From assembly GCA_017445585.1 (NCBI GenBank), contig JAFSTX010000038.1:1-50530 (forward strand): DNA of 50,530 bases. The letters run 5' to 3'. This DNA is from Lachnospiraceae bacterium (GTDB lineage: Bacteria; Bacillota; Clostridia; Lachnospirales; Lachnospiraceae). Below, one piece after another: positions 19,101-26,478 of this stretch (position 1 is its first letter; each line of letters begins with the position of its first letter). The translations under genes and the position numbers were made by a program. The notes under the pieces were generated by a model. The model ran no database searches and was not told the origin of the DNA. It saw nothing but the letters and a program-made list of their open reading frames with translations.

Positions 19101-22100
19101 GAGCCACTCTGGTCAGGAAGTAATTGCCCAGATAATTGAGCGCTCCGGAGGATTCCTGTCTGTAGCCCAGGCTGTCGATCAGTCCGGAGAGAGCGCTGTA
19201 TCTGCCCTCCGAAACCACGTCCGGATCGATCCAGCTTGTGATGCCGGTGCCGCCCACGGCGCTGTTGATCACGCCGACAGGCATATCTATCATGCTCTGC
19301 AGCTTTGCGGCAAAGTAATATCCGATCGCGGTGCAGGCATAGACGTCGGTCCAGTCACTGCCCGTTCCCCAGGCTCCGTAAGGCTCATCCGGATCGCTCC
19401 TGCCGAGCTCTCTTAAGGCTATGTCGCCCACGGTCTGCTGACGGTAGATCCTGATATTGCTGTTCTTCCAGTTTCCGGCGAAAAGTTCCTGCATGCCCCG
19501 GCACTCATGAACACGCAGCTGCATGTTCGACTGTCCTCCGGTGAAAAATACCTCTCCGAAGACTACGCCCTTTATCTCGTCACTGCCGGACGCGGACGAG
19601 ACTTTGACGGCGTACTGCGTGTAGGAGCCAGCGACAGGATCCATGAGGATCTTCCAGGTGCCGTCCGAAGCGACCGTGGCAGAACCGCTTCTCACCGCGG
19701 TCTGACCGTCAAGCAGGCTGGCGCTGACACTCTCGCCCGCCTTGCCGAAGCCCTGCAAGGCGAAAGGCTCGTTCTGCTGGAAGATCATATTGTCTCCGTA
19801 GAGCGACGAAAGTCTGAATCCGCGCTCCGCCGTGCTGACCTTTTCGGCAAGCACCGCCATATTGTCGACGTAAGCCACGTCTCCCTTTGTACCGCGGATG
19901 CTGATTCCGAGATGCGTCACGAGCTGTCGCTGCAGCTCCTCGTCGCTTCCGTAGAGACCCGTGGATGAGGCGTCCTTTTCGGAAATATGGACCATGTCGT
20001 CAAACTCCACCAGGAGTCTGCCGGTATAGCCTGCTGGAACGATCGCCCTGCCCTGGAAGGAACCCGTGCTCTTCCACTGTCCGCCTGGAGTCTCGAGATA
20101 ATATGTGATATTGGACAGAGCTCCGGTAGGCCCATAGGTCTGCCACTGCTGTCCGATCCCGTTGGGATCGTCTTCTATAAGCCTGAGTTCGATCTCCAGA
20201 GAGTTCTCGGCCTTTGAAGCATCTATGTACGCGGTATAGGCCTGATAGCCCGTCAGGTCATGGAGCGCGTTCCACTGTTTGTTAAGGTTAAGGTAGACAA
20301 AACCGCCCGCGCATTTGTTCAGTCCTGTTATATTGCCGTCGCCGACGCCTACCCAGGTATCCTGGATCTCCCACCTGAGCACGGTCCCGCTGACGCCGGA
20401 GTCAAGACCTTCGCTCTTCGCGTCCGTAAAGGTAACGTTTTCAATCTTGCGTCCGCTCGACCATACGGTATAACCCCAGTATCTCGTGCGTCCGGGCTTG
20501 GTCTGCTTCTCGTCAAGCTGGGCATTTTCCTTCCAGCCTCTCTCGAAATCGAGCACCATACCGTCGGTGACCGCAGGAGCGGTATATCTATAGAGCAGCT
20601 CGCTGTCGGTCAGATCCGGCAGAGCGTCCCCCGACGAGAGCCAGAATTCGTCAAAGTAAACCGAATCGCCCACACTCGGAGCCTTCTGGTTATTATAGAG
20701 CCTGAAGGTGATTTCGCTGGGTCTGGTCCCGGCGGGCGATGTGGTATCCTCGCCCTTGCTGTTCGCGGAGAAAGCGCTCACGGGAACGCCAACAAAGCCC
20801 GACCAGCCGATGGGCAGCTTGATGCGAGCGTAGGTATTGTTTGATGAGAAGGCGCTCGGGACCACCGTAGGATTCTCCACCGTGGTCTGCGCGTTCGCCT
20901 CCCACGGGATCTCCTTTGCGTCGGGCCTGCCGCCGTTATCCCCGATGATATAGAGGCTGCTGCCCTCCTTCAGGAACTTGCCGTTGAACTCCATGTGAAG
21001 GAGCTGTTCACAGGAAGTATCGCTGTACATCCAGAACCAGAGGATGTCCGTATCGGACATAACGACCGTATTGTCAAAACCGTCGTTCTTAAGCTCAGAA
21101 GCGCGGATCTTCACATTCTCGCTCTGGCCGTTTACAGCCTCGTTCAGACTGTATCTGACGGCTTTGCCGGATCCTCCGAAAGCATGGGCGGTATCGATGG
21201 CCGAGCTTGCGGAATTCTTTGTATCATCTGCAATGATCGTCGCCACGTCTTTGCCCGCTGCGGCAGCAGCTTTGTCCACATTCCACAGCAGAGCCGCGCC
21301 ATCACCCAGAGGCGCAGGAAGCGCGGAAGCATCGATATCCGGAGCCACGCCCTTGTTGCAGATCCAGAAATCACTGAGATATACCGTCTGATCCTTCTGA
21401 AGAGCCCTGAGTATACGGAAGCCGAACTCGCGGATGGTTATGGGATTGGACCAGGCGGACATGGGGATGCCTATCCAGCCTTCAAAGCCCGCTTCCACAT
21501 GCAGGCGTGCGTATTCCATACCTGTCTGTGTAGTAAGCTCTCCCATATCTCTGATGCTGACCCTGCCGGATGAAGCCTTGGACAGCGTATAGTAATGCGA
21601 TCCGCTCACAAGCTTGTTGCCGTTGATGCGGATATCGCTGTAGAGATTCTGGGCAGTCACCTCGGAGGCGTTCATATAGAACCAGAGCACCTTGTTTTCC
21701 GGATTGTTCCAGGTATAGCGGTAGAGCGAGACGTCGTCCGCCGCCCTGACTCTGATATTGTAATACTCGTGTCCGCCGCCCGCGGCCTTGCTCTCTGCGT
21801 CGGTCATATTTGCCCTGTAACCGAGCGAATACAGATCCCTGTAACCGGTACCTGCAGCACCTCTGACCAGAGAAGTGATCTTTGTGTTTCCCTTGTCGAG
21901 CCAGGCCCAGTCTGCATCGGTGGGCTTTGAATAAAGCTCGCTCATCTTCCAGATCTCAGCCGACGAGCCGACGAGTCTGAGAGTGCGGAAGTTAAGGTCC
22001 GACGCGGAGTATTCCGGAGTCTGGCCCTTCTTTGTAAGCCAGAATTCGTCAAAGTAGACCTTGTCTCCCTTGTTGATATTCTTGTAGAAATGCAGCTTGA

Positions 22101-23457
22101 AAGAGCTGACGCATTTGGTCTCCTTAAAGATGGCGGTCTCGACACCGATCCAGCCCTGGAAGCCTGCCTTCACGGGAATACGGCCTATCGTGGTCGTCGT
22201 CGAATAGCCCTTGGGGATCGAGCCGGCACGGACAGCCTTGCCGGAGCTGTTTATCGTATACCAGGATTCACCTATGGGCATATAGTTATTATTGATCCTG
22301 ATATCGATCATGCCGTCGGCTGTCAGATCCGCGGCGTTTACCCAGAACCAGAGCATCTCGGCATTTGCCCAGCCCTGCACAAAGCCTTTGAGGTTCTTCG
22401 TGATCACTGTATAATCATTCTGATTGTCAAAAGTATCTGTCTGCTTCCAGGCCAGTGCCGCGCTTCCCCTAAAGCCTTTGCCAGCGGCGGATGTCAGCGA
22501 CGTGGCTATCCTGGCTGTTTCGAGAGTGGCGGCCTTGTTCGATGCGTCACCCGACTCGACGAGATCTGCGGGAAGTTCCTCCATATCCCAGATCAGAGCC
22601 GGCACTTCGGCCTGCTCTATGCTGCTGTAGAGCAGAGTTTCCAGAGGCAGATCAGGGACCTCATAGAGATCCGTAAGATAAAACTCGTCAAGATAGAGAG
22701 TATTTCCGGGAAGAATGGTGGAGTTGCCGATATGGAACTGGATGCTGGTGAAGACCGAGGGGTTCTCGAATATCTCCAGCGGCAGACCTATCCAGCCCTC
22801 GTATCCCGGATTGAGGCGCAGACGGGCGCGGGTCTCGGTATTGCCCCAGCCCACGAGGAGCTGTCCGGCCACCGCGCACTGTCCGTTCTCATCTATAGTA
22901 TAGTAGGTCTCACCCACGGGGAGGTAGTGACCGTTTATCATGATGTCAAGCCTGCTGGGGCTGTTCAGGTCGGTTCCGTTGACCCAGAACCACAGCATCT
23001 CGGAATTCTCCCAGTTCGTGGCTTCCTTGTTTATGGCCTTCGCGCTGATCATGAACATATCGCCGCCGGAGTAGGCGCCGATCTGGAAGAAGCCCAGCGC
23101 TCTGGAGCCGTTAATGCCCTTGCCGTCGACTCCGCGGACCTGGACGTTGCCGAAGATGTTCTCATTGCTGTTGGCATAGGCCATGCCCGCAGCGATAAGG
23201 TCATCGGGAAGTGCTTCCATATCCCAGAGTAGATATGGAGTCGACACGGGAGCGGGTTTGGTATCCGCAGAGGAATGCGAAGGCTTCTCTGAGGGCTGCG
23301 TGACATCCTCCGACGTGGAGACTTGCGTATCCCCTCCGTTCCTTCCGCCTAGCACCGCAAATGTGACCGCTGCCGCCGCGGCGATCACCAGCAGCGCCAG
23401 AAGTATCCAGATAAGCAGTTTTTTCTTTTTCTTGTTTTCTTCGGAATTGTTAGCCAT
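16171..23457 (-). CDS. Membrane-anchored giant with SASA esterase domain and seven repeat modules (giant C)
   Basis: A 2428-residue protein. The N-terminus is lysine-rich (NKKKKK) followed by a long hydrophobic segment at about 13-40 and a Ser/Thr/Pro-rich linker, so it is a type II signal-anchored protein facing outward. Four modules fill about 70-1000, each opening with LLWDME-like and closing with a YLDEFYLTD-like segment. A jelly-roll-like domain follows at about 1005-1220, a SASA/SGNH esterase domain at about 1230-1620 (GQSNM near 1307, DNIHPTN near 1557), and three more modules run to the C-terminus. The layout of jelly roll, SASA and following module parallels giant B, but there is no GDPD and I see no Big_3. 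GAGGG lies 7 bases upstream of the ATG. It probably acts on O-acetylated glycan held at the cell surface. Confidence 0.87.
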   Translation of the reverse strand: MANNSEENKKKKKLLIWILLALLVIAAAAAVTFAVLGGRNGGDTQVSTSEDVTQPSEKPSHSSADTKPAPVSTPYLLWDMEALPDDLIAAGMAYANSNENIFGNVQVRGVDGKGINGSRALGFFQIGAYSGGDMFMISAKAINKEATNWENSEMLWFWVNGTDLNSPSRLDIMINGHYLPVGETYYTIDENGQCAVAGQLLVGWGNTETRARLRLNPGYEGWIGLPLEIFENPSVFTSIQFHIGNSTILPGNTLYLDEFYLTDLYEVPDLPLETLLYSSIEQAEVPALIWDMEELPADLVESGDASNKAATLETARIATSLTSAAGKGFRGSAALAWKQTDTFDNQNDYTVITKNLKGFVQGWANAEMLWFWVNAADLTADGMIDIRINNNYMPIGESWYTINSSGKAVRAGSIPKGYSTTTTIGRIPVKAGFQGWIGVETAIFKETKCVSSFKLHFYKNINKGDKVYFDEFWLTKKGQTPEYSASDLNFRTLRLVGSSAEIWKMSELYSKPTDADWAWLDKGNTKITSLVRGAAGTGYRDLYSLGYRANMTDAESKAAGGGHEYYNIRVRAADDVSLYRYTWNNPENKVLWFYMNASEVTAQNLYSDIRINGNKLVSGSHYYTLSKASSGRVSIRDMGELTTQTGMEYARLHVEAGFEGWIGIPMSAWSNPITIREFGFRILRALQKDQTVYLSDFWICNKGVAPDIDASALPAPLGDGAALLWNVDKAAAAAGKDVATIIADDTKNSASSAIDTAHAFGGSGKAVRYSLNEAVNGQSENVKIRASELKNDGFDNTVVMSDTDILWFWMYSDTSCEQLLHMEFNGKFLKEGSSLYIIGDNGGRPDAKEIPWEANAQTTVENPTVVPSAFSSNNTYARIKLPIGWSGFVGVPVSAFSANSKGEDTTSPAGTRPSEITFRLYNNQKAPSVGDSVYFDEFWLSSGDALPDLTDSELLYRYTAPAVTDGMVLDFERGWKENAQLDEKQTKPGRTRYWGYTVWSSGRKIENVTFTDAKSEGLDSGVSGTVLRWEIQDTWVGVGDGNITGLNKCAGGFVYLNLNKQWNALHDLTGYQAYTAYIDASKAENSLEIELRLIEDDPNGIGQQWQTYGPTGALSNITYYLETPGGQWKSTGSFQGRAIVPAGYTGRLLVEFDDMVHISEKDASSTGLYGSDEELQRQLVTHLGISIRGTKGDVAYVDNMAVLAEKVSTAERGFRLSSLYGDNMIFQQNEPFALQGFGKAGESVSASLLDGQTAVRSGSATVASDGTWKILMDPVAGSYTQYAVKVSSASGSDEIKGVVFGEVFFTGGQSNMQLRVHECRGMQELFAGNWKNSNIRIYRQQTVGDIALRELGRSDPDEPYGAWGTGSDWTDVYACTAIGYYFAAKLQSMIDMPVGVINSAVGGTGITSWIDPDVVSEGRYSALSGLIDSLGYRQESSGALNYLGNYFLTRVAPFDGYKVAGILWYQGEHDRANADLQTEGIMAVDESWSAVLRADESDTRLLPFVSMQVAPYATMESDAALTLHYNLNSRIAEGTAAIAAAGTPAVTVPTYDFDVIVDNIHPTNKAEVGERIARSVRAMLYDTSLTFSGPAVESAEYVAADNKIVIKFTNVGTGLVYRLPGSRTFDSDANASILPDDAGADKLNGFTVWTGLSFVNAEAKIVSADTVELTLPESSAGAAGIYYGYGERILVADLYNTDENGYSYPALPFFHELSGAVIPDHQIRIWDGGDAAGIASGTAAGAVTDNTSRSTVSGTVKDGAGIPDTDGNPTKAMAYTLTRVVTSGSNAQANTLTVNLNESIGANGGITPAAGDILWFWVDASISGPQTLFVYPNGLQTTLDSFYTIRNSNGTPEIRTVAKGSAFYGIGLEDHGNSGWQRFTLEPGASGWIGIPLDRISGAVGSQLSSLQIFTRSYSPLRQADGDEVYFDEFNVTSGGLMPDLTDSQLLYTHYVVTAYNKRVWDIDSLGAGAVLPSADNMPNRGSMNFSIEQKGILGSDAFAMTVAETSTNAGIINGTLNKENWTSSGVTGFTASRAVQDDDIFWVWLDNELGTDEYVVVEFDNAGVNIGGTPTAVDRSNVLYTITSGSGTAPSKKAIAPGETVGSFTNDNSSTRGAIKVENGGYGWIGIPLGDISGMSGKVVDGFRLYVRSISGDSNGTVGGSLYFDEFWITDGSLPELSDEALLFSRSEQQASAAYRERIWALDDLTGTVVYPALDTTRNRGSVELSLSPAGIGGSAAFTMTVTAASTNSGIINGTKNAENWVTSGVSEFVSSRAVSEGDVFWFWVDNELGEDEYVIAEFTGGSAKIGGTATAVNRTNVLYTIVKDGSGNAAIAVLAPGSTVGSITNDNSSTRAAIKVSDGGYGWIGIPLSDISGMTGNTLDGIRLYVRSITGNDNGTVGSSIYFDEFWVTSAGEMPELTDDQLLYTK

Positions 23458-23472
23458 TTTCGTCCCTCACAG

Positions 23473-24582
23473 TCAGCCGAAATACGTCTCTGCGACATAT
23501 CTTATAAGGTCATATGTATGGTTGTTGCTCATCACGAAATTAAAGCCGTCCGAATCGATCTTCTGCCAGGTCCCGGCATTGTCGTTCGGCGATGAAAGCG
23601 TCTCGACGTAGATCCTGTATTTTCCGATATAATCTTTAAAGATATCCTTGTTTGTCTCATCGTACTCCCCGCACCTCAGGCCCGGGAAGAGTTCGAACTC
23701 CGCGATCTTTGAAGCAGAATCCGCAAGGTCCTCGGCAGTGGATTTGGTCCTGAGCAGATAGGGCGCGATCCCGCTGCCGTTATTATTTGCGAGAGTTTTG
23801 CATATAAGCTTCAGTACGTCAAAGCCGGCGCGTGAACCGTAATTGTAGATCGGGAGCACGGTACGGTAGGCATCGTTGGCCCTCAGCAGCGTAAATACGT
23901 CCATGTTCCAGTCAAGCTCGTTTTTCTTGTCATCGAGCATGATAAAGCATCTGTCCCTGCAGACCTTGATGGCGTCCTCAAGGGTGGGGATGACGTACGG
24001 AGTCTCCTCGCCGCCGTTGCCCTTTGTCAGACGGAGCTGTCTGAGTTCCTCCAGCGTCCAGTCACGGATGCTGTTGCTTTCCGGAAGGCCGTCGTCCTCT
24101 CCCTCCAGACGTTTAAGCGCCAGATTAGTGGTCCCCAGCAGATCGGTATCGTGCATGATGACCACGACGTTGTCGCGGGTCTTGTGGACATCCAGCTCGA
24201 CGGCATCCACTCCGGCGGCGATCACGCTCATGACCGCTTCCAGGGAATTCTCGGGATAGTATATATTGCGTTCTCCTCTGTGTCCGACGGTCATCATCCT
24301 GCCGTCGGTCTGAAGAAAGCTGTTCCATTTTTCCTCAAAATCCAGCATGGCTGCAGGGACCTCGAACTCACCCTCCCATGCGGGCACAAAGAGTGAAGGG
24401 TCAGCCAGATAGTCGTCCGCGGTGTAGTAATCCCTGACTTCCGCCTCCGTCTGAGTCTCAGTCGGAGCAGCGCTTTCCGACGGAGAAGCGGTATCCGTCT
24501 GCACGGGCTCTCCGTCCGAACAGGCAGCAGCAAAAACCATCATCGTTATCACAAAAAGAGAAATAAGCTTTTTCAATGTCAT
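23473..24582 (-). CDS. GDPD-family phosphodiesterase, lipoprotein
   Basis: The 369-residue protein has a lipoprotein signal peptide with lipobox FAAAC (Cys21) and a Ser/Thr/Glu-rich linker, so it should be tethered outside the membrane. The GDPD core has HRGE (H101), PENS, ELDVH (E129, D131) and MHD (H144), which are the acid-base histidines and metal ligands of glycerophosphodiester phosphodiesterases. Before the core is a roughly 45-residue segment (LADPSLFVPAWEGEFEVP) also found in the cytoplasmic GDPD upstream and, weakly, in giant B. It overlaps the upstream GDPD gene by four bases (ATGA), so translation is coupled. The family includes exolytic teichoic-acid hydrolases as well as metabolic enzymes; the substrate here is unknown. 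Confidence 0.9.
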   Translation of the reverse strand: MTLKKLISLFVITMMVFAAACSDGEPVQTDTASPSESAAPTETQTEAEVRDYYTADDYLADPSLFVPAWEGEFEVPAAMLDFEEKWNSFLQTDGRMMTVGHRGERNIYYPENSLEAVMSVIAAGVDAVELDVHKTRDNVVVIMHDTDLLGTTNLALKRLEGEDDGLPESNSIRDWTLEELRQLRLTKGNGGEETPYVIPTLEDAIKVCRDRCFIMLDDKKNELDWNMDVFTLLRANDAYRTVLPIYNYGSRAGFDVLKLICKTLANNNGSGIAPYLLRTKSTAEDLADSASKIAEFELFPGLRCGEYDETNKDIFKDYIGKYRIYVETLSSPNDNAGTWQKIDSDGFNFVMSNNHTYDLIRYVAETYFG

Positions 24583-25547
24583 ACCCTCCAGCTGAAGTCA
24601 TAGCCGTGTACGCGGCACAGGAATTTAATGAATTCATAGGGCTTGTTGCCCATGATGATATTGTATCCGTAATCAAGCATGTCCTGCCAGCAGGCTTCAT
24701 TGTCATGCTCCCTGCGCAGGGTCTCGGCATAAAAGCGGCATCTGCCTCTGGTCCCGGCGACTGCATCCTCCAGCGCCTCTCTCTCCTCAGGCAGGTATTC
24801 GCCGCCCCGGAGCGCCATAGGCATGTCATGCTCTCTCAGATAGCCGGGGACCCGTGCTATGAGTTCGGGACTCATGATGCCGCCGTCCAGTCCCACGGCG
24901 GCGAAGAACGGACTGTGTCTGCCGGTCTTTGCGGTCTGGGATTCCATAATGGTGCGCACGCGTTCCAGCTCGTAATTGTACGGGATCAGGACTTCCTCCA
25001 GGACGTCTTCTTCTTCGATGATCCGCTCCACGTCATCCCAGTCAAAGCAGTGGATCTTGTCCAGTGTCACAAAGACGCGGCCCTTTGCAAGTCTGAAGAC
25101 CTCACGGAGAGTCGGCACCGCAAAAGGAGTGATCAGATTTCTGTTCTTCACGATGCGGAGTCTTTTTATCTGCTCCAGAGTCCAGTCCCTTATCTCATCG
25201 CTCTCAGGCATCCAGTTCTCCCCGGCCTGTCTGCGCATCGGCAGATCGGTCATTCTGGTGAGCGTATCATCGTGCATGATCACGATCTCACCGTCCGCAG
25301 TGGTGTGAAGGTCGATCTCCAGCATATCAGCTCCGGCTCTGATGACGCTCTCATAACCTTCGAGCGTATTCTCCGGATATATGACGTTGCGATCGCCTCT
25401 GTGTGCGCAGGACATAAGTCTGCCTGAGGGATCCGCGAAAGCGCGCTTCTTCTCTTCAAAATCGAGAAGCTCGTCCGGTACGCTCCACTGTCCCTCCCAT
25501 TCAGGGTGAAACTTTTTCCTGTCGCTGATCCATTCTTCTGTTCTCAT
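24579..25547 (-). CDS. GDPD-family phosphodiesterase, cytoplasmic
   Basis: The 322-residue protein has no signal peptide or lipobox. GDPD motifs are AHRGD (H49), PENTLE, LEIDLH (E77, D79) and MHDD (H92). The start is set by AGGAGA upstream of the ATG at 25547. It overlaps the 3' end of the regulator gene by 47 bases and the next GDPD gene by 4. Paired cytoplasmic and surface-tethered copies suggest that imported phosphodiester-containing fragments are also cleaved inside. Glycerol 3-phosphate plus an alcohol or sugar would be the standard products; the real substrate is not shown. Confidence 0.9.
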   Translation of the reverse strand: MRTEEWISDRKKFHPEWEGQWSVPDELLDFEEKKRAFADPSGRLMSCAHRGDRNVIYPENTLEGYESVIRAGADMLEIDLHTTADGEIVIMHDDTLTRMTDLPMRRQAGENWMPESDEIRDWTLEQIKRLRIVKNRNLITPFAVPTLREVFRLAKGRVFVTLDKIHCFDWDDVERIIEEEDVLEEVLIPYNYELERVRTIMESQTAKTGRHSPFFAAVGLDGGIMSPELIARVPGYLREHDMPMALRGGEYLPEEREALEDAVAGTRGRCRFYAETLRREHDNEACWQDMLDYGYNIIMGNKPYEFIKFLCRVHGYDFSWRV

Positions 25548-26322
25548 ATATTCTCCTGTCCATTATCGATACCTGTCCCGAGCCTCTCAGCTGAGAGGGC
25601 GACAGTCCGGTTTTTTTCTTAAATATGGTGGAAAAGTAAGGCGGGTTGTTGTACCCGACCCTGGCTGCGACCTCGGAGACGTTGTAATCCGAATGAAGCA
25701 GCAGGTCCACGGCTCTGTCCATCCGCAGATCCGTGACGTAATTCGAAAAATTCCGCCCTGATATCCTGTGAAAAACGGAGCTCAGATAACACGACGAGAT
25801 ATTGATTTTTTCCGCCACAAACTCCAGACTCAGGTCTCTGTCGAGATTGCTCTCAATGACATTTATGGCTTTTCTGATAAGATTTCTTTTGATCTGCTCG
25901 TTATTCTTTTCCCGGTCGGCACACTGGTCGACCCCGCCCAGTCCGAAGGACAGGGGAAAAAGTCTCTCCAGCAGGAGTGAAAGCTCTCCAGGCTCCGGCG
26001 GCAGGCTCAGCAGCCCGTCCAGCTGCAGATCGATCACCTGTTTTGCCAGATCAAAAGATCTCCGGGCGGATACGGCAACTGTCCTGAAGCTGCAGTTCTC
26101 ACGCCTGATCTCAGCCAGAAACGACAGTCCCTCTCCGGCTTCATCATCTGTGTCCGCCATGACCAGCCGGTCACGGTCCCGGCCAGCCTTTACCGCATTC
26201 CGGAGAACAGATGCGCCGTCCTTTGCGTTCTTTATTTCAAAACCGCCGCAAAAGCTCCGGAGAGTTTCCTCGATCCGGGCCCTGTCGGCGTTATCCATAT
26301 TATAAACGTATATATCCAGCAT
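25501..26322 (-). CDS. AraC-type regulator with degenerate receiver domain
   Basis: A 273-residue protein. Residues 1-125 have the alternating pattern of a response-regulator receiver, with a candidate phosphorylation site near D57 and a serine at 85. However, the N-terminal acid pair is replaced by YNMD and the conserved Lys of the LKP motif is replaced by LSLPP. Residues about 148-250 form a double helix-turn-helix AraC domain ending in NNPPYFSTIFKKKTGLSPSQ. No sensor kinase is in the window. This YesN-like type usually controls sugar or cell-surface genes in Firmicutes. It leads the operon with the GDPDs and giants and probably regulates it. The missing receiver residues suggest control that does not depend on ordinary phosphorylation; that is inference. 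Confidence 0.85.
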   Translation of the reverse strand: MLDIYVYNMDNADRARIEETLRSFCGGFEIKNAKDGASVLRNAVKAGRDRDRLVMADTDDEAGEGLSFLAEIRRENCSFRTVAVSARRSFDLAKQVIDLQLDGLLSLPPEPGELSLLLERLFPLSFGLGGVDQCADREKNNEQIKRNLIRKAINVIESNLDRDLSLEFVAEKINISSCYLSSVFHRISGRNFSNYVTDLRMDRAVDLLLHSDYNVSEVAARVGYNNPPYFSTIFKKKTGLSPSQLRGSGQVSIMDRRIYENRRMDQRQEKVSP

Positions 26323-26340
26323 TATACTCTACCTGATATT

Positions 26341-26361
26341 TATATATCGGATTGCGATAAA
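26341..26361. promoter_or_regulatory. Candidate operator in the regulator leader
   Basis: TATATATCGGATTGCGATAAA carries ATCG and CGAT half-sites around GATTG. It lies just downstream of the -10 element of the regulator gene and resembles the segment at 6935-6963, which is also just downstream of a -10 element. A shared regulator, possibly this AraC-type protein, is plausible. Confidence 0.4.
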
Positions 26362-26368
26362 TTAATAT

Positions 26369-26396
26369 ATTATATTAACTCAAAACACGTCTTCAA
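26369..26396 (-). promoter_or_regulatory. Sigma-A promoter of the regulator-GDPD-giants operon
   Basis: On the minus strand TTGAAG (26396-26391), a 16-base spacer and TATAAT (26374-26369) lie in an AT-rich gap about 47 bases before the regulator start codon. Confidence 0.65.
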
Positions 26397-26445
26397 TCAA
26401 TGTTTTTTAAAAAAATTAACTAACCCGGTAAAAAGCTCCGTCTGT

Positions 26446-26469
26446 GGGGGCCCGGGCTTCCGGGCCCCC
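26446..26469 (-). terminator. Terminator at the end of the transport operon
   Basis: A perfect 10-bp GC stem (GGGGGCCCGG/CCGGGCCCCC) with a 4-base loop starts 10 bases after the stop of the solute-binding protein. A TTTTT run appears about 14 bases further on the minus strand. Confidence 0.6.
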
Positions 26470-26478
26470 GCATCAGGC

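Noticed and set aside
7274-23232. Many plus-strand open frames of 100-500 codons
   Set aside because: GC-rich repeated coding on the minus strand leaves the opposite strand open by chance. None has a credible start or domain.
3091-23457. Sortase-anchored (LPxTG) or dockerin-bearing surface proteins
   Set aside because: No LPxTG plus hydrophobic tail and no dockerin calcium repeats are visible at any of the three C-termini; A and B have signal peptides and C has an N-terminal anchor.
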